From Sphingomonadales bacterium (GTDB lineage Bacteria > Pseudomonadota > Alphaproteobacteria > Sphingomonadales > Sphingomonadaceae), in the NCBI GenBank assembly GCA_016721875.1, contig JADKHG010000003.1:186001-250000 (forward strand): DNA of 64,000 nucleotides, given 5' to 3'. This document shows positions 44,556-52,446 of this stretch, piece after piece. Every line of letters begins with the position of its first letter. Position 1 is the first letter of the stretch. The notes beneath the pieces are model-generated. The model did not search any database and had not been told where the DNA came from. It saw nothing but the letters and a program-made list of their open reading frames with translations. The position numbers were made by a program, and so were the translations under genes.

Positions 44556-47062
44556 ATAACGATATTCACCAGTCGATCAGGGACGACAATCACCTTTTTC
44601 GGCGTCGCGCCATCCAGTGCACGCTGCACCTTATCGCTCGCCAGCGCAAGCGCTTCGAGGCTGTCTTTGGACGCGCCTTTGGGGGCGGTCAGCGTGTCGC
44701 GCAATTTGCCCATCACTTGAACGGCAATGGTGACCTCGTCATCGACGAGCAGCGCCGGATCGTGGTGCGGCCAAGGCTGGCCGGCGATCAGACCTTCATT
44801 GCCCAGCGCACCCCACGCCTCTTCGGCCAAATGCGGCAGCATGGGGGCTACAAGCAGCGGCAAGGTGCGGATCGCGGTGTTGCGCGAAGCAGAAGGTTGG
44901 GCTTTTTCGATATCGTTCACAAGACCGTGAACCTTGGCCACCGCCTTGTTGAAATGCAGCGCCTCAATATCGGCAGCAATCCCGGCAATGGCGCGGTGGA
45001 GCGCTTTGTCGAGCGTCTTGTCTTCGCCTACGGCGGCTTCCAGCCCGTCAACCAAGCGCCAGACGCGGTTCACAAAGCGCCATGTGCCCTCAATCCCGCT
45101 TTCAGACCATTCCAGATCGCGTTCGGGTGGACTATCGGACAGCATGAACCAGCGGACTGCGTCGGCACCATATTGGTCGAACATCGGATCAGGATCGACG
45201 ACATTCTTTTTGGATTTTGACATTTTCTCGATACGGCCGCGTTCGACGGGAGCGCCGTCGAGCGTTGTCACAATATCGCTTTCGAACTTCACATCTTCAG
45301 GCGAAAGCCAAGCGCCGTCCACAGACTTATAAGTCTCATGCGTCACCATCCCTTGCGTGAACAGCGCCGCGAACGGCTCGGCGAAATCCAGTTTGCCTAC
45401 TTTCTGCAACGCCCGCGTCCAGAAGCGCGCGTAAAGCAGGTGCAAAATCGCATGTTCGATACCGCCAATATATTGGCCGACCGGCAGCCACGCCCTGACC
45501 TCTTCGGCGTCAAACGGCTTGTCGTCAGGCTGAGACGCGAAGCGAATGAAATACCAGCTCGAATCGGCAAAAGTATCGAGCGTGTCGGTTTCGCGGCGCG
45601 CGGGTTCCTGACAATTGGGGCATTTGACATGCTTCCATGTCGGGTGGCGGTCGAGCGGATTGCCGGGCACGTCAAAGCTGACATCTTCGGGCAGCACTAT
45701 CGGCAGCGACGAACGCGGCACTGGCAGTACACCGCAGAAATCGCAGTGAATGATCGGGATCGGCGTGCCCCAATAACGCTGGCGGCTGACACCCCAGTCG
45801 CGCAAGCGATATTGCGTTTGCCCCTCGCCCCAGCCTTCATGTTCGGCCTTGGCGATGACATCGGCCTTCGCCTCATCGACGCTCATGCCGTTCATCCAGT
45901 GCGAATTCACGATTTTGCCGGGGCCGGTATAGGCGACATCGCCATAAAAGGCGCTGTCTTCATTGTCGCCATCGGCAACCACGCGGGTCACCGGCAGATC
46001 ATATTTGCGCGCGAAATCCAGATCGCGCTGGTCGTGCGCAGGGCAACCGAAGACCGCGCCGGTGCCGTAATCCATCAGCACGAAATTGGCGACATAAACC
46101 GGCAAATGCCAGCTGGGGTCAAGCGGATGCTCGACGGTCAGATTGGTATTGAAACCCATCTTTTCCGCAGTCTCGATTTCCGCCGCAGTCGTTCCGCCCT
46201 TTTTGCAATCGGCGATAAAATCTTGCATGGCTGGCGCGTTGTCCGCGAGTGATTGAGCCAACGGATGGTCCGCGGCAATTGCGATGAAGCTGGCCCCGAA
46301 CAAGGTGTCAGGCCTTGTCGTGAACACGTCGATGCCGTCATGCGTGCCGGTCAGGTTGAAGGTGCAGCGCAGCCCCTTTGACTTGCCGATCCAGTTTTCC
46401 TGCATCAGCTTGACCTTCTCGGGCCAATGCTCGAGTCCGTCGAGGCCCTCGAGCAGTTCCTCGGCAAAATCAGTGATCTTCAAAAACCACTGGTTCAGTT
46501 TCTTGCGTTCGACCAGCGCGCCAGACCGCCAGCCGCGCCCGTCGATCACCTGCTCGTTCGCCAGCACGGTCATATCGACCGGGTCCCAATTGACCTCGCT
46601 TTCCTTGCGATAGACTAGGCCCGCCTTGTAGAAATCGAGGAAAAGTGCCTGTTCATGGCCATAATAATCGGGCTCGCACGTGCTCAGCTCACGCGACCAG
46701 TCGATGGCAAGACCCAGCCGCTTCAGCTGTTTCTTCATCGCCTCGATATTGGAACGCGTCCACGCGCCGGGATGGACCTTCTTTTCCATCGCTGCATTTT
46801 CCGCAGGCATCCCGAAACTGTCCCAGCCCATCGGATGCAGCACGGCATGGCCCGCCATCGCCTTGTAACGCGCGAGCACATCGCCCATCGTATAATTGCG
46901 CACATGCCCCATATGAATGCGCCCGCTGGGATAGGGGAACATCTCGAGGATATAGCTTTTCGGACGCGGATCGCTGGCAGGCGGTGCCTTGAACACCTCC
47001 TGCTCTTCCCAGATTTTCTGCCAATGCCCGTCCGCCTTGAACGGGTTGAAACGTGACGCCAT
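44552..47062 (-). CDS. leuS: leucyl-tRNA synthetase
   Basis: An 836-residue class I synthetase. I chose the ATG at 47062 (MASRFNPFKADGHWQKIWEE). The HIGH motif is PSGRIHMGHVRNYT, the editing domain contains TTRPDTLFGASF, the zinc region CPNCQEPARRE, and KMSKS is KMSKSKKNVVDPD. Anticodon-binding and C-terminal domains are complete to KKVIVVPDRLVNIVI. It leads leuS-lptE-holA. Confidence 0.97.
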   Translation of the reverse strand: MASRFNPFKADGHWQKIWEEQEVFKAPPASDPRPKSYILEMFPYPSGRIHMGHVRNYTMGDVLARYKAMAGHAVLHPMGWDSFGMPAENAAMEKKVHPGAWTRSNIEAMKKQLKRLGLAIDWSRELSTCEPDYYGHEQALFLDFYKAGLVYRKESEVNWDPVDMTVLANEQVIDGRGWRSGALVERKKLNQWFLKITDFAEELLEGLDGLEHWPEKVKLMQENWIGKSKGLRCTFNLTGTHDGIDVFTTRPDTLFGASFIAIAADHPLAQSLADNAPAMQDFIADCKKGGTTAAEIETAEKMGFNTNLTVEHPLDPSWHLPVYVANFVLMDYGTGAVFGCPAHDQRDLDFARKYDLPVTRVVADGDNEDSAFYGDVAYTGPGKIVNSHWMNGMSVDEAKADVIAKAEHEGWGEGQTQYRLRDWGVSRQRYWGTPIPIIHCDFCGVLPVPRSSLPIVLPEDVSFDVPGNPLDRHPTWKHVKCPNCQEPARRETDTLDTFADSSWYFIRFASQPDDKPFDAEEVRAWLPVGQYIGGIEHAILHLLYARFWTRALQKVGKLDFAEPFAALFTQGMVTHETYKSVDGAWLSPEDVKFESDIVTTLDGAPVERGRIEKMSKSKKNVVDPDPMFDQYGADAVRWFMLSDSPPERDLEWSESGIEGTWRFVNRVWRLVDGLEAAVGEDKTLDKALHRAIAGIAADIEALHFNKAVAKVHGLVNDIEKAQPSASRNTAIRTLPLLVAPMLPHLAEEAWGALGNEGLIAGQPWPHHDPALLVDDEVTIAVQVMGKLRDTLTAPKGASKDSLEALALASDKVQRALDGATPKKVIVVPDRLVNIVI

Positions 47063-47122
47063 GGTCCAAATGCTTCCTGATAGACTTCGCGCCTTCAACG
47101 CGAAGACGCAGGAATTGTCGAA

Positions 47123-47554
47123 TTAATCGGCGATTGCGCTCCGGCGAAGGTCGCGCGCCTTGGTAAGGATGATGCCTTCAAGCTTTTGAACGGTCGCGGC
47201 CTTCACCGGTGCTGCCACCCATTGTCCGCTCTGCGCAACTTCGCGCGATGCAGCAACGCGGAGCGCATCGGCACGAAGATCACGGTCGAGAATCGAAACC
47301 GTCAGCTTCATCCGTTCATTGGGGCTGTTGGGGTTCACATACCAGTCAGTCACAATGACGCCGCCGGCGGAATCGGTCTGCACCAAGGGCATGAACGACA
47401 GCGCATCAAGCGAGGCGCGCCACAAATAGCTGTTTACACCAATAGTGGTGACCTGACTTGCGGCAAGGTCAGTGGCAGGACGTTCCTTTTTACCGCACGC
47501 GGAAAGCATCATTGCACCCGACGCCAAAACCAGGACCATTCCCTTGATACGCAT
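47123..47554 (-). CDS. DUF3576 lipoprotein
   Basis: A 143-residue lipoprotein; of two close ATGs I chose 47554, six bases behind AAGGA. Lipobox LSAC at Cys20. The DUF3576 pattern is visible: IGVNSYLWRASLDALSFMPL, GVIVTDWYVNP and NERMKLTVSILDRDLRADAL. The family is found beside leuS across alphaproteobacteria and is thought to sit at the outer membrane; role unproven. Confidence 0.92.
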   Translation of the reverse strand: MRIKGMVLVLASGAMMLSACGKKERPATDLAASQVTTIGVNSYLWRASLDALSFMPLVQTDSAGGVIVTDWYVNPNSPNERMKLTVSILDRDLRADALRVAASREVAQSGQWVAAPVKAATVQKLEGIILTKARDLRRSAIAD

Positions 47555-47835
47555 AACCATTCCTTGTCGCTTATATGTCGTCGCGTTGGCGCGCAAATTT
47601 GCGCGCTCTTGCGGCTTCTATAGTGGCTTTGCTGGCGCTAGCAAGCTTTCAAGAAGCTGAACAGCGGGGTCGCGAGAAAACAGAGTTCGCTGCAGCCATC
47701 GCCGCTGCGATTGCAAAGGATTGTGTGCTTATTGCAACAAATTGTATGATTTTGAACTTTCGTTGCAATTTGCTTTTGTCCACAGCCATTCTTGCCTATA
47801 TTCACCAGACAGTAGGAGTCGAATTGGTCGCTACC

Positions 47836-48594
47836 ATGAACAGGGGCAAATCGCATCTCGGGTCAAAAGCCCAGAAAATCGCGGTTTTCGCGGGGCTGGC
47901 GCTTGCGCTGTCCGCTCCTGTAGTCGTCCCGGCTTTTGCAGCAAAATGGGTTGGATCAGCATCGCAGGACAATAGCTGGTTGAGCCGCTTCACTCCAGCA
48001 GGTGTCGATAGCAGGCTTGCTGCTAAAATGGCGGTGCGCGAAAGCTCACGTGGCGGCGCTTTTCCCTTCACACCTGCCGGCATCGATTCGCAGCATCGTT
48101 CGACGATCACCGTCGCGGCGCGGACCGACATGCTGATCAATGGCCGCGCGGTCAATGTGCGCAAGGCTGTCGAAACAGCCGCGCTTGGCACCGGCCAGAC
48201 GCTGCGCCTGAACAACAGCGACTATCAGCTGACCACCGCACGCGGATGGCAGGCATTCAAGTTGCCAGCTTCGGCGTTGAACGTCGATGAACCCCGTCTT
48301 TCGCAAGTGGTCGGCAAGGGCAGCTTCCGCCTCGACGAACCTGCCAAGAAAAAACCCAGCCGCTTTGACGCCGATGTCTCGGTGGGCAAAGTCGGCAACG
48401 CTGCACCCAATCCACGCGGAGCCGCAGCTGCTGGGGACTATGCCTTCAACGTCGGGGGCAGCTTTAAGCTTTCACGCCGCATCGACCTGACCGCTGGTGT
48501 CCGCTATTCCAGCGAACGTGACCGGGTCGATCCTGTCACATCGAGCAAGCCCGACAGCGAAGCCGTTTTTGTGGGAACCAAAATCCGCTTCTGA
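47836..48594 (+). CDS. putative outer-membrane/secreted protein, unknown family
   Basis: A 252-residue protein from the ATG at 47836, though the frame is open from 47575. Signal peptide (KIAVFAGLALALSAPVVVPA, cut after AFA). Two related short blocks, FTPAGVDSRLAAKM and FTPAGIDSQHRS, follow. The end (YAFNVGGSFKLSRRIDLTAG, VRYSSERD, AVFVGTKIRF) looks like terminal beta-strands of an outer-membrane protein with final Phe. No named family. The 281-base AT-rich stretch upstream holds no other gene and likely the promoter (TTGTCC and TATATT near 47785-47805). Confidence 0.65.
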   Translation: MNRGKSHLGSKAQKIAVFAGLALALSAPVVVPAFAAKWVGSASQDNSWLSRFTPAGVDSRLAAKMAVRESSRGGAFPFTPAGIDSQHRSTITVAARTDMLINGRAVNVRKAVETAALGTGQTLRLNNSDYQLTTARGWQAFKLPASALNVDEPRLSQVVGKGSFRLDEPAKKKPSRFDADVSVGKVGNAAPNPRGAAAAGDYAFNVGGSFKLSRRIDLTAGVRYSSERDRVDPVTSSKPDSEAVFVGTKIRF

Positions 48595-48634
48595 TTTTGG
48601 TAATTTGCCGATTCCAACCAAGCCAAAATTCCAA

Positions 48635-49189
48635 CTAAGCGAATGCATCAATTGCGGCCCAGCCGTGCGCCAGCCGCGTTGTTAGTTTTTTCGCATGGGC
48701 ACGGCTCATGCCCCCCAAAGCGATGACCTTAACCGGGCTTAGCTTGGCAAGCTGCGCAAATCGGCTGGCCCCCAACGGCCTTTGTCCGGGGTGACTTCGG
48801 GTTTGACGCACCGGCGACAAAAACAGCGCGAGCGCCCCACGCTTTGCACCCTTGCGGATTTCCCCGATGTTATGGACCGGCGCGGTTCTTAGCAGTCGCT
48901 TAGAGCGTAGCCGCCCGCCGGTCAGGGCATGCACCCCGTCGGCATTCCAGCGCATCGCTGTCAGCTCGTCCCCGGCGAGCAGCAGGCAATGCCCGCGCTG
49001 CGCACAGACCCGCCTGACTTGCCCAAAAAGCTGCCGCCGCACATCGGGAGCCAAAGCATAGTGCCGGAACACAACCCCCGACCCGCGCGGCAATTTCCGG
49101 ATAGCCCGCAACAGCCGATCATCGATGCGCGGGTCGGTCATCAGCCACATCCTGGGCAAAGGCGATTTGTATGACTGGCGACGCGGCAT
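48635..49189 (-). CDS. thiamine phosphate synthase-like (ThiE/TenI superfamily) protein
   Basis: A 184-residue protein from the ATG at 49189. LPRMWLMTDPRI is the family start, GSGVVFRHYAL and GHCLLLAGD match early barrel strands, and VIALGGMSRAHAKKL is the phosphate-binding ALGGM region. It is shorter and more diverged than true ThiE, so it may be a TenI-like or inactive relative. Divergent from yggS. Confidence 0.75.
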   Translation of the reverse strand: MPRRQSYKSPLPRMWLMTDPRIDDRLLRAIRKLPRGSGVVFRHYALAPDVRRQLFGQVRRVCAQRGHCLLLAGDELTAMRWNADGVHALTGGRLRSKRLLRTAPVHNIGEIRKGAKRGALALFLSPVRQTRSHPGQRPLGASRFAQLAKLSPVKVIALGGMSRAHAKKLTTRLAHGWAAIDAFA

Positions 49190-49212
49190 CGGCCCCGCTA
49201 TAGCGCGCAGCC

Positions 49213-49893
49213 ATGGCAGACGCGACTCCCGACATTGCAATCCCTCCGCTTCATCAAATCACCGCGAAGATCGCGCAGGCGTGCAAGATTGCCCGACGCG
49301 ATCCCGGTGAAGTCGATTTGATCGCGGTTTCGAAAACCCGGTCCGCCGACGAAATCCGGCCCTTGCTCAATGCTGGCCATCGCAGCTTTGGTGAAAACCG
49401 CGTGCAGGAAGCGGCCGGCAAATGGCCTGAGCTTCGCGCAGCCTACCCAGACATCACGCTGCACCTGATCGGACAGTTGCAGACAAACAAGGCCGACGAG
49501 GCCGTGGCGCTGTTCGACTGCATCCACTCGCTCGATCGTCCCTCGCTGGTCGATGCGCTAGCCAAAGCGATGCAAAAGGCGGGGAGGTCGCTGCCCTGTT
49601 TCATACAGGTCAACATTGGCGAGGAAGAGCAAAAAGGCGGCTGCGCAATCGCCGACCTTCCTGCCTTGCTCGAACAGGCGCGTATTGCTGGCGTTCCGGT
49701 CGTCGGCCTGATGTGCATTCCGCCCGCCGACATCGAGCCTGCGCCCTTTTTTGCACTACTCGCCGAATTGGCAGCACGCAACGGACTGGCACAATTGAGC
49801 ATGGGCATGTCCGACGATTTTGAAACCGCAATCTTGCTCGGCGCAACGAATGTACGAGTGGGCACCGCGCTGTTCGGCGCGCGAAACGGTTAG
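49213..49893 (+). CDS. yggS: YggS family pyridoxal phosphate homeostasis protein
   Basis: A 226-residue PLP-binding TIM barrel without known catalytic activity. The PLP lysine is in DLIAVSKTRSADEI. FGENRVQEAAGKW, LHLIGQLQTNKADEAV and LSMGMSDDFETAILLGATNV are family signatures. It controls free PLP levels in bacteria studied so far. Confidence 0.95.
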   Translation: MADATPDIAIPPLHQITAKIAQACKIARRDPGEVDLIAVSKTRSADEIRPLLNAGHRSFGENRVQEAAGKWPELRAAYPDITLHLIGQLQTNKADEAVALFDCIHSLDRPSLVDALAKAMQKAGRSLPCFIQVNIGEEEQKGGCAIADLPALLEQARIAGVPVVGLMCIPPADIEPAPFFALLAELAARNGLAQLSMGMSDDFETAILLGATNVRVGTALFGARNG

Positions 49894-49895
49894 AC

Positions 49896-50570
49896 TTACA
49901 CCGAAAGCGGGAAGCGCAGCAATCGTGCTGTCGTCGGGACCAGCGCTTCGACACTGTCTTCACTCCCCTGCCATAACGGTGCAAATGCCGGGTCGGTAAC
50001 ATCCAGACCGCCTGTATAGGCTCCGAATGATGGCAGGATCATGCGGGTCGCGCTTTTCAGGATACACCGCCGCGACACCATGCGGCCTCGCAATTGCTGC
50101 CGGAATTTGGGATGATAATGCCCTGAGATTTCAGGAGTGGTAGGCGCGGCTGCAGCTTCGTGACGCAGATCAATACTACCCACGCGACATTCGGCGGCGA
50201 TGCGACCACCCCATTGCGCACCGATATCGGGATCGTGATTGCCGACAATCCAGACCCAGTCGCACGCGTGCGTTAGAGTTTTCAGCAAATCCGCCGCTGC
50301 CCCGCCCAGCCTGTTTTCGCCATCGCTGTCATGGAAATTGTCGCCCAGACAATAGAGAGTCTGGGGAGTAAAAGCTGCGACCAATTTCTCGATTGCCTCA
50401 AGCGTGGCCAGGCTGTCATAGGGCGGCAGCATCTGCCCATGCGACGCAAAGGCGCTACCTTTTTCAAGGTGCAAGTCTGCCACCAGCAACGCCTGTTGCG
50501 ACGGCCAATATAGTGCAGCCTCTCCCGCAACGACAAATCCGATCCCGGCAAAATTGAAGCTGCGTGGCAT
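49896..50570 (-). CDS. pdeM: ligase-associated DNA damage response endonuclease PdeM
   Basis: A 224-residue metallophosphoesterase from the ATG at 50570. Metal motifs: LLVADLHLEKG, LGDNFHDSDG, VGNHDPD and SGHYHPK. PdeM family members occur with an ATP-dependent DNA ligase, an exonuclease and the large helicase encoded here at 52447-54933; the ligase and exonuclease are not in this window. Two genes separate pdeM from the helicase. Confidence 0.92.
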   Translation of the reverse strand: MPRSFNFAGIGFVVAGEAALYWPSQQALLVADLHLEKGSAFASHGQMLPPYDSLATLEAIEKLVAAFTPQTLYCLGDNFHDSDGENRLGGAAADLLKTLTHACDWVWIVGNHDPDIGAQWGGRIAAECRVGSIDLRHEAAAAPTTPEISGHYHPKFRQQLRGRMVSRRCILKSATRMILPSFGAYTGGLDVTDPAFAPLWQGSEDSVEALVPTTARLLRFPLSV

Positions 50571-50635
50571 TGCTCCGCTATGCGATGGCGCAAGGGGCTG
50601 TGCAAGTGCTGCGAAGCTCGTTAAAGGCGCGCGCG

Positions 50636-51385
50636 ATGATTTCCGTTGCTGCCCTTTATCATTTTGCTGCGCTTTCCGATCCGGCTGCTCTGCGTGAACC
50701 GTTGCTGGCACGCTGCAACGACGCTGCGATCAAAGGCACCTTGCTGCTCGCCAAAGAGGGGATCAACGGCACAATTGCCGGTGATCGCGAAGCTCTGGAA
50801 TCGATCGTCGCCTATATCCGGTCATGGCCGGGATTTGCGCCGATCGAAGTCAAATATTCGCATGCCGATGCAATGCCCTTTGGCCGGATGAAGGTGAAGC
50901 TGAAGCGTGAGATTGTGACGATGGGCGTCGAAGGCATCGACCCGCGCCAAATCGTTGGCACCTATGTCGATCCCGCCAACTGGAACGCGCTGATCGCCGA
51001 TCCCGACGTGGTGCTGATCGATACCCGCAATGACTATGAAGTCGCCGAGGGTACATTTGAGGGCGCGGTTGACCCCGAAATTCCTTGCTTCCGCCAGTTT
51101 CCGGAATGGTTCGACGCTCGCGCTCAAGAATGGCAGGCGCAAGGCCGCAAGCCCAAGATTGCCATGTTCTGCACCGGTGGAATACGCTGCGAAAAATCGA
51201 CTGCCTTTGCCAAGGAACGGGGCTTTGACGAGGTTTACCACCTGAAAGGTGGCATATTAAAATATCTCGAGGACGTGCCGGCCGAGCAAAGCCGATGGAA
51301 AGGCGCTTGCTATGTTTTCGACGAGCGCGGCGGGTTATCCGAAGGTCTGGAAATCACCCCGCTAACCGATCCGCGAAACAACTAA
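50636..51385 (+). CDS. trhO: tRNA uridine(34) hydroxylase TrhO (rhodanese-related)
   Basis: A 249-residue protein from the ATG at 50636 (MISVAALYHFAALSDPAAL). TLLLAKEGINGTIAGDREAL is the conserved N-terminal domain; the rhodanese domain has VVLIDTRNDYEV and the active-site loop MFCTGGIRCEKST with catalytic Cys, then VYHLKGGILKYLEDV. TrhO makes 5-hydroxyuridine at tRNA position 34. Divergent from pdeM. Confidence 0.94.
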   Translation: MISVAALYHFAALSDPAALREPLLARCNDAAIKGTLLLAKEGINGTIAGDREALESIVAYIRSWPGFAPIEVKYSHADAMPFGRMKVKLKREIVTMGVEGIDPRQIVGTYVDPANWNALIADPDVVLIDTRNDYEVAEGTFEGAVDPEIPCFRQFPEWFDARAQEWQAQGRKPKIAMFCTGGIRCEKSTAFAKERGFDEVYHLKGGILKYLEDVPAEQSRWKGACYVFDERGGLSEGLEITPLTDPRNN

Positions 51386-51386
51386 A

Positions 51387-52379
51387 TCAGTTCGCCATCG
51401 CAATTCTGACCGGATCGCGCGCCTGTGCCCCGCGCGGCATATCAAAGCCGACTCGCCGGTTGGTGAAGTCGATCATCACCCGATCAAACAGCGCCATTGC
51501 ATCCATGCCCAACAGGATTGCCGGTTTCTTCTCGAGATTGAGCGCCTTGAAGGCATAATTATCGGCAAAAGTCACCGGCAGATCGGTGATGTTGACGCCA
51601 CCGATGGTGATGTTGCGGATCTGGGTGAAGTCACCCGACAATTTGTCGCCAGTCACGCTGTTCATGATAACGGGCACATAGCCGAATCGGCGGTCGCGGT
51701 TGCGCATCCGATCGCGTAGCGCGTAATTGCCCATGCTGCTTTGCGCGCCCGTATCCAATATGATATCGACCTTGATCCCGCCGACGGTCGCGTTGGACAA
51801 GATCATCCGTCCCGCTCGACGCGTGGCCGTGACGATTATCATCCCTGCCTCTGCTTTGCTGGGCCGCGATTTCCGAGGTGATGCTTGCACATCCATTTTC
51901 CGGGCAGCAAAATCGAGCAAAACCCGGTGATCCTCAAGACTGTCAATGCCAAGCAAGCCTGCGGCCCCAAGATGCTGCCGCTCCAGCCCTGGCGCCTCGA
52001 TCATTTCGACATTGATCGTATTCATTGCAAGCGTTTCAATCACAAAGGATTCAGCAATCGCCGGCCCTGTTATTGTTGCAAGCTTTAGCTGCGGCCCTGC
52101 CTCCAGCTTAAGCCTGCGCGCAAGATCATTGGCAATCACTGTGCGTTCTGCACCGGTATCGACAATGAAGGGAATGGGTTCGCTGCCGTTGATCCGCACC
52201 GGCACCGTCATCCGCTCTGACCGGTCGATTTGAAACGCTTGGGTAATAGGCAGCGCAGTCTCAACAGACGGAATGACTGGAGCAATACCACTAACATCTT
52301 GAGCGCAAACGGGGGTCGCGGCAATCAAGCAACACGCCACTAAAGATGGCAATGAGCAATCAACACCAAAGGGTTTCAT
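51387..52379 (-). CDS. secreted retropepsin-like aspartic protease with two protease folds
   Basis: A 330-residue protein from the ATG at 52379 (GAGGAGAGAGTC upstream) with a signal peptide ending VCAQ. Two aspartic motifs are visible, PFIVDTGAERTVI near residue 85 and DIILDTGAQSSM near residue 215, so each half may form one lobe, as in clan AA proteins with covalently joined repeats. Retropepsin-like bacterial proteins are poorly studied. Located between trhO (convergent) and the helicase. Confidence 0.85.
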   Translation of the reverse strand: MKPFGVDCSLPSLVACCLIAATPVCAQDVSGIAPVIPSVETALPITQAFQIDRSERMTVPVRINGSEPIPFIVDTGAERTVIANDLARRLKLEAGPQLKLATITGPAIAESFVIETLAMNTINVEMIEAPGLERQHLGAAGLLGIDSLEDHRVLLDFAARKMDVQASPRKSRPSKAEAGMIIVTATRRAGRMILSNATVGGIKVDIILDTGAQSSMGNYALRDRMRNRDRRFGYVPVIMNSVTGDKLSGDFTQIRNITIGGVNITDLPVTFADNYAFKALNLEKKPAILLGMDAMALFDRVMIDFTNRRVGFDMPRGAQARDPVRIAMAN

Positions 52380-52446
52380 GACTCTCTCCTCTCCATGCAG
52401 TTTACGCCGATTATAACGGGGTCGCAAGCGAGGACTGGAGTGTCAG

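Noticed and set aside
47575..47835. N-terminal extension of the protein at 47836 (open frame from 47575)
   Set aside because: The extension has no signal peptide logic, crosses an AT-rich promoter-like region, and the ATG at 47836 begins a proper signal peptide.
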